DNA from: JAJNBA01 sp035696925
GTDB taxonomy: Bacteria; Actinomycetota; UBA4738; HRBIN12
Assembly (NCBI GenBank): GCA_035696925.1
Contig: DASSDW010000148.1
Coordinates: 1 to 6,502 of the forward strand
DNA: 6,502 nucleotides
Reading direction: 5' to 3'
A program made the translations under genes and the position numbers. Shown piece by piece: positions 1 to 5,757 of the stretch. How positions within the stretch are numbered: the first letter of the stretch is position 1; each line of letters opens with the position of its first letter. The notes beneath the pieces were generated by a model that had not been told where the DNA came from, searched no databases, and was given only the letters and a program-made list of their open reading frames with translations.

Positions 1-1872
1 CGGCCCCACGCCGGAGACCGCCGCGAGGTCGGCCCAGTCCTTGCACTTCCGCTCCGCGATCTCGGCGAGCGTGCGGTCGTGGAAGACGACGTAGGCCGGA
101 ACACCGTCCGCCTGCGCGCGCTTGCGGCGCCAGTCCTTCAGCCGATCGAACAACGGCCCGCCGCGGGGCAGGGCGACCGGGGCGCTCGGCGACGAGGTTC
201 GCCCGGGAAGCTCCGGAGGTGCGAGCTCCATCTCGTCGAGGAACGGGCTCGGCCGCGACCGACCGCTCCGGGGCCAGGTGAGGAAGAGGTACCGTCGGGC
301 GCGCGTGATCCCGACGTAGAGCAGCCGTCGCTCCTCGCGCGGATCGGCCTTGGCTCGGCCCGATCGGAACGGCAGCTCGCCGTCGATCATCCGCGGGAGG
401 AACACGGCGTCGAACTCGAGCCCCTTCGCCCGGTGATAGGTGAGCAGGTTCACGCCGCGGCCGGTGTGCGCGGTGGAGAACCGTTGAGTGAGCTCGGCGA
501 GGAACGCCGCCGGGCCGCCATCGGGATGGGTCCTCTGGAACTCCGTCGCCAGGGAACGCATGCGCGCGAGGTCCGACTGGCGCGTCACCTCCTCGTCGGC
601 ATCGGGGGACGCTCGTGGGTCGTACCCGAGCTGGTCGGTGATGCCGACGACGGCCTCGGCCACGGCGGCGTCCGCGCTCGCTCGCCGCAACCGTTGCACG
701 ACCCCGCGCGGTCCGGGTCGCCGGAGGAACGCTCCGTCGCGGACCTGGTACGGGATGCCCGCGGCGGCGAACGCTTCCTCGAACGGCTCGGATCGAGCGT
801 TGATCCGCGACAGGACCGCGATCTCCTCGAGCGGTACCGCCTCCTCGACGTGCAGCCGCTGCACCGCCCGCACGACGGCGGTGACCTCGGCGTCCTCATC
901 GGGCTCGGCCCGGGCGACCGGGGACGGACCGGAGGGTCGGTTGGGTCGGAGGGTCTTCCTGATCCCTCCCAGGTTGGGCGCGAGCCGGTTCGCGAGATCG
1001 AGGATCTCCGGAGAGGACCGATAGTTCTCCTCGAGGCGAATGACCGTCGCGCGCGGGAATCGACGCGTGAAGTCCAGGAGGTGATCGGGCGACGCCCCCG
1101 TGAACGCGTAGATCGTCTGGTAGTCGTCGCCCACCACGCAGAGGTCGTCGCGATCGCCGAGCCACCGGTCCAGCAGTCTCGCCTGCAGCGGATTCACGTC
1201 CTGGAACTCGTCCACGGTGAACGCGGAGAACCGCGATCGGACGGCGTCGGCAGCATCGGGATGGTCATCGAAGAGCCGCAGGGCGAGTCCGAGCATGTCC
1301 TCGAAATCCAGTCGACCCATCGCGCGCTTGCGACGCTCGTACCCGTCGTAGATCCGCAGCATCAGCTCGGCGGGGATCGGCGGCTCGTGGTCGCCCAGCT
1401 CTGCGAGGTAGCGGGCGGGCTCGATCATCCTGTTCTTGGCCCACTCGATCTCGCCGGCGAGCTCGCGTCGGGGGAGGAACCTGTGTGGCGGAGGCAGCGC
1501 GTTCGCGAGCGACGCGATGAGTGGAGCCTTGGCGTCCACGACGTCGGGGAGCGGCTCGCCCGTGTGCGCGGACCACAGGCGCGAGAGCTGTGCCAGCGCC
1601 GCGGAATGGAACGTGCGCGCCTCCACCCCGTCGACCTCGAGCGCCTGGAGCCGTCGCTTCAGCTCACGCGCCGCCTTGTCGGTGAAGGTGACGGCGAGGA
1701 TCTGCGAGGCATCGAACGCTCCGCTCCGGACCTGGCAGGCGATCCGATGCGTGATGGTGGTCGTCTTCCCCGTCCCCGCACCGGCCAGGATCGCGACGGG
1801 TCCGCGGAGTGCGAGCGCGGCTTCGCGCTGGGGATCGTTCAGTTCGGCGAGCACGCTCTCGAGGTCGGGCAC
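1..1872 (-). CDS. uvrD2: UvrD2-like superfamily 1 DNA helicase with HRDC domain (3' end missing)
   Basis: ATP-dependent 3'-5' DNA helicase/translocase of the UvrD/PcrA/Rep family, acting in DNA repair in the cytoplasm. I read 624 codons without a stop, leaving the window at base 1. Seen in order: Q-motif LNDPQRE (12-17, Gln15); Walker A GAGTGKT (31-37, Lys36); motif Ia AVTFTDKAA (60-68); TFHSAAL (87-93); Walker B/motif II DEFQD (221-225, Glu222); motif III VVGDDYQTIYAFTGA (246-260); motif IV EENYRSS (281-287); a short 2B region (about 380-460); motif V TYHRAKGLEFD (478-488); motif VI EERRLLYVGITRAR (513-526); then an HRDC domain from about 573 (DRLKDWRRKRA, GVPAYVVFHDRTLAEIA, SGVGP) cut at 624. 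Helicase plus HRDC is the UvrD2 layout; mycobacterial UvrD2 is about 700 aa with a tetracysteine region after HRDC, so roughly 80 residues are probably missing. The GTG start at 1872-1870 places the Q-motif near the N-terminus as usual; AGGG lies 8 bases upstream. Transcribed divergently from the hydroxylase operon. Family certain; UvrD2 subtype likely. Confidence 0.93.
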   Translation of the reverse strand, partial: MPDLESVLAELNDPQREAALALRGPVAILAGAGTGKTTTITHRIACQVRSGAFDASQILAVTFTDKAARELKRRLQALEVDGVEARTFHSAALAQLSRLWSAHTGEPLPDVVDAKAPLIASLANALPPPHRFLPRRELAGEIEWAKNRMIEPARYLAELGDHEPPIPAELMLRIYDGYERRKRAMGRLDFEDMLGLALRLFDDHPDAADAVRSRFSAFTVDEFQDVNPLQARLLDRWLGDRDDLCVVGDDYQTIYAFTGASPDHLLDFTRRFPRATVIRLEENYRSSPEILDLANRLAPNLGGIRKTLRPNRPSGPSPVARAEPDEDAEVTAVVRAVQRLHVEEAVPLEEIAVLSRINARSEPFEEAFAAAGIPYQVRDGAFLRRPGPRGVVQRLRRASADAAVAEAVVGITDQLGYDPRASPDADEEVTRQSDLARMRSLATEFQRTHPDGGPAAFLAELTQRFSTAHTGRGVNLLTYHRAKGLEFDAVFLPRMIDGELPFRSGRAKADPREERRLLYVGITRARRYLFLTWPRSGRSRPSPFLDEMELAPPELPGRTSSPSAPVALPRGGPLFDRLKDWRRKRAQADGVPAYVVFHDRTLAEIAERKCKDWADLAAVSGVGP

Positions 1873-1879
1873 CCGGCCG

Positions 1880-1885
1880 ACCCTA
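1880..1885 (-). promoter_or_regulatory. Possible -10 element (TAGGGT) of a leaderless uvrD2 promoter
   Basis: On the minus strand TAGGGT fits the actinobacterial TANNNT -10 pattern. It ends 7 bases before the GTG start at 1872, so transcription could begin at or near the start codon, the geometry of leaderless actinobacterial transcripts. No good -35 hexamer is seen 16-18 bases upstream. The AGGG within it could instead act as a weak Shine-Dalgarno. On the plus strand the same TA step belongs to TAGCAT (1884-1889), another possible -10. Short motif, so low confidence. Confidence 0.35.
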
Positions 1886-1909
1886 GCATCGGATCCGTGG
1901 CGTCCCGCC

Positions 1910-1923
1910 GTGATCGAGATCAC
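1910..1923. promoter_or_regulatory. Perfect inverted repeat, CRP/GlxR-like operator candidate
   Basis: GTGATC-GA-GATCAC is a perfect 6-bp inverted repeat with a 2-base centre in the divergent intergenic region. Read as GTGA-N6-TCAC it matches the core of CRP/FNR-family sites (TGTGA-N6-TCACA), although the outermost T and A are absent. It is centred about 44 bases upstream of the helicase GTG and about 80 bases upstream of the start site predicted for the hydroxylase promoter, so it could serve either gene. GntR- or TetR-type regulators also bind short palindromes, and no regulator gene is in the window. Confidence 0.45.
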
Positions 1924-1961
1924 TCCCAGGTCGCACGGATCGGAGGTGCGTCCCCCGGCGT

Positions 1962-1990
1962 TTGTCGGAGCTGCGGGCACCGACGATGAT
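1962..1990 (+). promoter_or_regulatory. Candidate promoter of the molybdenum hydroxylase operon
   Basis: TTGTCG (1962-1967) and GATGAT (1985-1990) are separated by exactly 17 bases; each matches 4 of 6 positions of the TTGACA/TATAAT consensus. Transcription would begin near 1997 and leave a leader of about 20 bases containing the ribosome binding site. The hexamers are weak and GC-rich DNA gives such matches by chance, so this is tentative. TAGCAT at 1884-1889 is an alternative -10 giving a longer leader. Confidence 0.3.
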
Positions 1991-2005
1991 GTGCGCCACC
2001 GGAAC

Positions 2006-2011
2006 GGAGGG
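2006..2011 (+). promoter_or_regulatory. Ribosome binding site fixing the start of the Mo subunit
   Basis: GGAGGG ends 6 bases before the ATG at 2018, close to ideal. It decides the start: the reading frame stays open for about 580 bases upstream, over the divergent helicase gene, but the alternative in-frame GTG at 1991 has no comparable site, and family similarity (KVTGAGRY) begins just after the ATG. Confidence 0.8.
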
Positions 2012-2017
2012 CACCTG

Positions 2018-4291
2018 ATGGCGGTCGACACCTCGGCAGGCACGACGTTCATCCGTCCCGACGGTCGGGAGAAGGTGACGGGCGCCGGTCGCTACACCGC
2101 CGACCTCGCGTCCACCGGCATGGCGCACGCCGCGTTCCGCTACGCTGACCATCCCCACGCGAGGATCCTCCGCATCGACACGACGAAGGCCCGCGCGCTG
2201 GCCGGCGTCGTCACGGTGATCACGCAGGACGACCTGCCCGACGTCCGCTTCGGGGGGCTCGTGCAGGACCGCACTCTGTTCGCGAAGGACGTCGTGCGGT
2301 TCGAGGGTGAGATCGTGGCGGGTGTGGCCGCGCTGACCGAGGCCGCCGCGGCCGAGGCGGCGCGCATGATCGAGGTGGAGTACGAACCGCTGCCGGCGCT
2401 GACGGACTTCGTCGCGGCGATGGATGCGGACGCCCCGCTCGTCCACGCCGACTGGGCCTCGTACGAGCGCGACGAGCAGATGGTGGCCGACGGGAACACG
2501 ATCTCCTATGCGACGATCGTCAAGGGCGACGCGGACGCCGCGATGGCCGCGGCCGACGTCGTCGTGAAGAGCCGCTACGAGTCCGACGCCTCCCAGGGCG
2601 TGCCGATCGAGCCGCGCGCCGTCCTCGCCGAGTGGCGCGGCGACCAGGTCACGATCTGGTCGTCGACCCAGGTCCCCTACGCCGCACGCTCGGGCGTCGC
2701 ACAGACCCTGCAGATCCCGGAGGCGAACGTCCGGGTGGTCGTCCCACTCCTGGGCGGCGGGTTCGGAGCGAAGTGCGACCTGCATTTCGAGGCGCAGGTG
2801 GCCGCCCTCGCGCGCGCCGCGCGCCGTCCGGTGCGGCTGGTCTTCTCCCGCGAGGAGGAGTTCCGTGCGATCGCCCAGCGTCGCGAGGGCATCGTGATGG
2901 AGTTCGAGACGGGGGCGACGCGGGACGGACGCCTCGTGGCGCGGAGGGCTCGGCTGGTCCTCGACAAGGGCGCGTACTGCGGCGAGGGTGGATTCCTCGG
3001 GCAGATGGCCGCGATGCACGCGTGCGGTCCGTACGTGATCGACGCCATCTCCGTGGAGTCGTTCCTCAACTACTCGAACCGGCAGCCGTCCGGCTCGGTG
3101 CGGGCGCCCACCGCTCCCCAGGTGTGCTGGGGCCTGGAACAGCACATGGACGAGGTCGCGCGGGAGCTCGGCATCGATCCGGTGGAGCTCCGCCGTCGCA
3201 CGCTGATCGAGAAGGGTGCAGAGGGTCCGACGCGCCAGGTCTTCGACGAGATCGGTGTGAAGCAGACCTTGGAGCGCGCCGTCGAGATGATCGGGTACGA
3301 GCGCGACCTCCCCGAGGATGAGGCGATCGGCGTCGCGGTGGGCTGGTGGCCCTCGGGACCGGCTCCTTCCGGCGCCTACATCCATCTGAACGGCGACGGC
3401 AGCGGGACGATCGTGACCGGAGCCCAGGAGAACGGCAGCGGAGCCGTCATGGCCATGCCGGCGTTCGTCGCCGAGGAGCTCGGGATGGAGCCGGAGAATT
3501 TCACCCTGCTCTACCAAGACACCGCCGCGGCGAACTGGGACATGGGCTCGTGCGGGTCGCAGACCACCTTCAACTCCGGTCGCGCGATCCTGGCCGCGGC
3601 CACCGACGTGCGCGGCCAGCTCCTCGACGCCGCCGCCGCGGAGCTCGAGGTCGACCGCGAGGATCTCGAGCTCGCCGAGGGCCGGGTGCGGGTGAAGGGG
3701 TCGCCCGATCGGTCCGTGTCGATCGCGGACATCGCCGGGGCCGGCACGATCCATGGGAAGGGCTCGGGCGACGTGCCCGAGGTCCCGACGGGCGACACGG
3801 GCGGATGCGTGGGCCGTCTCGGGAGCGAGACGTTCGCCGCCCCGCAGCTGATCACCCAAGCGGCGCACGTGAAGGTCGATCGCGCGACGGGCGTGGTCCG
3901 CGTCTTGAAGGTGGCCGCCGCGCACGACTCGGGCATCATCCTCAACAGGATGGGCGCCGACGGCCAGGTGACGGGCGGCGTCGTGATGGGGGTCGGCCTC
4001 GCGCTCTCGGAGGGAACCGTGTTCGACGACGACGGCCGGCAGCGGAACCCGCACCTGCTCGACTACAAGCTCGTCACCTGCTCCGACGCTCCGGAGATCG
4101 AGATCGACTGGGTGCAGATCCCGGCGGAGAACGCGGGCCCGCGCGGTTCCAAGGGCGTCGGTGAACCCCCGCAGGTCCCGACCGCCGCCGCGATCGCGAA
4201 CGCGGTCGCCAAGGTGCTCGGGCGGCGCGTCCGGCAGCTTCCGATGACGCCCGAGCGGGTCTGGGCCGCGTCCGCCGAGGTCGCGTCGTGA
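2018..4291 (+). CDS. Molybdenum hydroxylase large (Mo-cofactor) subunit, xanthine dehydrogenase / CoxL family, substrate unknown
   Basis: Catalytic subunit of a cytoplasmic molybdenum hydroxylase, which hydroxylates a substrate carbon with oxygen from water at a Mo-pterin centre. 757 aa, normal for a separate L subunit. The N-terminal a/b hammerhead domain starts at KVTGAGRYTADL (19-30) and runs to about 120; Mo-cofactor domains follow. Motifs: GGGFGAK (246-252); VRAPTAPQ (361-368), aligning with the FRGFGxPQ loop; AQENGSG (469-475); MGSCGSQTT (509-517); and GVGEPP (713-718), whose Glu716 is the expected catalytic base. Arg362 aligns with the substrate Arg of xanthine oxidase, but Cys253 stands where xanthine oxidase has its purine-binding Glu (GGGFGGKE). 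The CoxL motif AYRCSFR, with the Cys carrying the Mo-Cu bridge, is absent. So neither a classical xanthine dehydrogenase nor a form I CO dehydrogenase is likely; the substrate may be another N-heterocycle, an aldehyde or an aromatic. First gene of the operon; its TGA overlaps the next GTG. Family sure, substrate unknown. Confidence 0.95.
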   Translation: MAVDTSAGTTFIRPDGREKVTGAGRYTADLASTGMAHAAFRYADHPHARILRIDTTKARALAGVVTVITQDDLPDVRFGGLVQDRTLFAKDVVRFEGEIVAGVAALTEAAAAEAARMIEVEYEPLPALTDFVAAMDADAPLVHADWASYERDEQMVADGNTISYATIVKGDADAAMAAADVVVKSRYESDASQGVPIEPRAVLAEWRGDQVTIWSSTQVPYAARSGVAQTLQIPEANVRVVVPLLGGGFGAKCDLHFEAQVAALARAARRPVRLVFSREEEFRAIAQRREGIVMEFETGATRDGRLVARRARLVLDKGAYCGEGGFLGQMAAMHACGPYVIDAISVESFLNYSNRQPSGSVRAPTAPQVCWGLEQHMDEVARELGIDPVELRRRTLIEKGAEGPTRQVFDEIGVKQTLERAVEMIGYERDLPEDEAIGVAVGWWPSGPAPSGAYIHLNGDGSGTIVTGAQENGSGAVMAMPAFVAEELGMEPENFTLLYQDTAAANWDMGSCGSQTTFNSGRAILAAATDVRGQLLDAAAAELEVDREDLELAEGRVRVKGSPDRSVSIADIAGAGTIHGKGSGDVPEVPTGDTGGCVGRLGSETFAAPQLITQAAHVKVDRATGVVRVLKVAAAHDSGIILNRMGADGQVTGGVVMGVGLALSEGTVFDDDGRQRNPHLLDYKLVTCSDAPEIEIDWVQIPAENAGPRGSKGVGEPPQVPTAAAIANAVAKVLGRRVRQLPMTPERVWAASAEVAS

Positions 4292-5202
4292 CGAGAACGT
4301 TCACGACGGCGGCGACGGTGGAGGACGCGCTCGAGGCTCTCGGCTCGGGAGCGCGGCCGATCGCCGGAGGCACCGACCTCGTGGTCGGAGCCCGCCAGGG
4401 GAAGGCGCCGCTCCCGGAGGCGATCGTCGCGATCGATCGGATCGCCGCGCTCGAGGGGATCGTCGAGGGCGACGACCGACTGCGGCTCGGTGCGCTCGTC
4501 ACGCATGAGGAGATCGTCGCGAACGACGTGATCCGCGCGCGGTTCACGGCCCTCGCCGACGCGTCCGCGATCGTCGGCTCCCACGCGACCCGCGCGCACG
4601 GCACGATCGGCGGCAACGTGATGAACGCCTCTCCTGCGATGGACACGGGCGGGCCGCTCCTGTGCTTCGATGCATCCGCCCGTCTCCGGTCGGCGTCGGG
4701 AGAGCGGGAGGTGCCGCTCGACGAGCTCTGGACCGGACCCGGAACGACCGGGGTCGATCCGCGCGAACTGCTCGTGGGGATCGACGTTCCGGCGCCGATC
4801 CCGGCGACCGGCTCCGCGTACGTCCGCCTCGAGTACCGCCGCCAGATGGAGATCGCCGTGGTGGGTGTGACGGCCGTCGTGCGGCTCGACGGCGGGTCGG
4901 TCGCACACGCGCGTGTGGCGATCACGGCGCTGGCTCCCACCATCCGCCGCGTCCCCGACGCGGAGGCGGCGCTCACCGGTTCCGACGGCGCCGCCGACGC
5001 GATCGCGGCCGCCGCCCGAGCGGTGGCGGCGGGCTCCTCTCCGATCACCGACGTCCGGGGGTCGGCCGGATACCGCTCGGCGATGGCGGAGGTGATCGCC
5101 GGCCGGGCGATCTCGACCGCGCTCGCCCGCGCCCGGGGCGAGGATGTCGCGATCCCCGCGAGCGCCGCCACCTACGCGGCTCTTCGGGGGGCGAGCACAT
5201 GA
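4288..5202 (+). CDS. Molybdenum hydroxylase FAD-binding medium subunit (CoxM/XdhB-like)
   Basis: FAD subunit that takes electrons from the [2Fe-2S] subunit and passes them to the final acceptor. 304 aa, slightly longer than the roughly 290 aa usual for CoxM proteins. Seen: PIAGGTDLV (24-32), the first FAD-pyrophosphate loop, and TIGGNVMNASPAMD (106-119), the second; together they are diagnostic of the family. The FAD-binding domain covers about 1-175 and the C-terminal CO-dehydrogenase-flavoprotein domain about 180-285, with VRLEYRRQMEIAVVGV at the junction. The protein ends in an Ala-rich tail. The start is GTG, overlapping the preceding TGA (GTGA), with GAGG at 4277-4280 seven bases upstream, so it is probably translationally coupled. 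The loop with Tyr/Phe and NAD specificity found in NAD-dependent enzymes cannot be judged by eye, so the acceptor (NAD, oxygen, quinone or ferredoxin) is open. Confidence 0.94.
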   Translation: MTRTFTTAATVEDALEALGSGARPIAGGTDLVVGARQGKAPLPEAIVAIDRIAALEGIVEGDDRLRLGALVTHEEIVANDVIRARFTALADASAIVGSHATRAHGTIGGNVMNASPAMDTGGPLLCFDASARLRSASGEREVPLDELWTGPGTTGVDPRELLVGIDVPAPIPATGSAYVRLEYRRQMEIAVVGVTAVVRLDGGSVAHARVAITALAPTIRRVPDAEAALTGSDGAADAIAAAARAVAAGSSPITDVRGSAGYRSAMAEVIAGRAISTALARARGEDVAIPASAATYAALRGAST

Positions 5203-5666
5203 GCGTCCCGGCCACGCTGCACGTGAACGGCGCCGTGTACGAGGTGGAGCTCGATCCGCATACGAGCCTGCTCGACGCTGCCCGCGACGTGATCGGACTC
5301 ACGGGCTCCAAGGAGGGATGCGACGACTCGGAGTGCGGGGCGTGCATGATGCTCCTCGACGGCAAGCCGGTGAACTCCTGTAGCTACCTGGCGCTCCAAG
5401 CGGACGGCCGGGACGTCACGACGGTCGAGGGCCTGGCGAAGGGCGACGAGCTGACGCCTCTCCAACGCGCGCTCCTCGAGCACGGAGGCGTGCAATGTGG
5501 GTTCTGTACCCCGGGGATGCTGATCTCGGCCACCGCGCTGCTGCGCGGGAACCCGGATCCGTCCGAGGAAGACGTCCGAATCGCGCTCTCCGGGAACCTC
5601 TGCCGGTGCACGGGATACGACGGCATCGTCCGCGCGGTCCGAAGCGCGGCCCGGTCGTCGGGCTGA
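5199..5666 (+). CDS. Molybdenum hydroxylase 2x[2Fe-2S] small subunit (CoxS/XdhC-type iron-sulfur subunit)
   Basis: Iron-sulfur subunit that carries electrons from the Mo centre to FAD. 155 aa, typical size. The N-terminal plant-ferredoxin-like fold binds one cluster through Cys41, Cys46, Cys49 and Cys61 (GCDDSECGAC, then SCSY). The C-terminal helical domain binds the second through Cys100, Cys103, Cys135 and Cys137 (QCGFCTPGM, then NLCRCTGY). All eight ligands are present; Gln99 before CGFC is the conserved residue that normally contacts the Mo cofactor. The ATG overlaps the stop of the FAD gene (ATGA), with a G-run (5186-5191) seven bases upstream. Last gene of the operon; the terminator hairpin starts at the A of its stop codon. 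Three intact subunits indicate an active enzyme. The Mo-L, FAD-M, FeS-S gene order differs from coxMSL of CO dehydrogenase. Confidence 0.97.
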   Translation: MSVPATLHVNGAVYEVELDPHTSLLDAARDVIGLTGSKEGCDDSECGACMMLLDGKPVNSCSYLALQADGRDVTTVEGLAKGDELTPLQRALLEHGGVQCGFCTPGMLISATALLRGNPDPSEEDVRIALSGNLCRCTGYDGIVRAVRSAARSSG

Positions 5667-5710
5667 CGCCGGCTCCGGTCATCGGTACCGGCGTTCTTTC
5701 CTTCTTCTTT
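5666..5710 (+). terminator. Probable rho-independent terminator after the hydroxylase operon
   Basis: ACGCCGG (5666-5672) pairs perfectly with CCGGCGT (5688-5694). Inside, after a 2x2 mismatch, CCG/CGG (5675-5677 with 5683-5685) closes a 5-base loop. The hairpin is followed by TTCTTTCCTTCTTCTTT (5694-5710), a pure pyrimidine, T-rich tract that stands out in this GC-rich region. It begins in the stop codon of the small subunit, so it should end the three-gene transcript and separate the cupredoxin gene. Confidence 0.7.
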
Positions 5711-5757
5711 GCCATCGGTTGGCGCGGATTTGGAACCTCATCGATCAGCCTGCATGC

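Noticed and set aside
1890..1897. CGGATCCG palindrome in the intergenic region
   Set aside because: Eight-base GC-rich palindrome with flanks that do not extend the symmetry; expected by chance in such DNA.
79..1989. Plus-strand open frame of 636 codons
   Set aside because: It lies in register opposite the helicase codons; the product is Arg/Gly/Glu-rich with no recognisable domain, while the minus strand has every helicase motif.
1436..2017. Upstream extension of the Mo-subunit frame (start at 1436)
   Set aside because: It would overlap the helicase gene; the extension is low-complexity and family similarity begins after the ATG at 2018, which has a strong GGAGGG site.
1986..2018. Ten-codon ORF MMCATGTEGT whose TGA overlaps the ATG of the Mo subunit
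   Set aside because: No convincing ribosome binding site, and the predicted transcript start near 1997 would exclude it. The overlap may be chance.
1883..4054. Minus-strand open frame of 723 codons opposite the Mo subunit
   Set aside because: Arg/His/Val-rich shadow caused by high GC; no family motif, and the plus strand encodes a well-conserved enzyme.
4063..5171. Minus-strand open frames of 281 and 365 codons opposite the FAD subunit
   Set aside because: Composition shadows of a real plus-strand gene; Arg/Ser/Ala-rich with no recognisable domain.
2018..5666. Assignment of the operon as aerobic CO dehydrogenase (cox)
   Set aside because: The AYRCSFR active-site motif of CoxL is absent (VRAPTAPQ instead) and the gene order is not coxMSL.
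5732..5757. GGAAC at 5732-5736 as an ECF-sigma -35 element for the cupredoxin gene
   Set aside because: The matching -10 would fall on the start codon and no fitting sequence is there; no other convincing promoter was seen in this gap.
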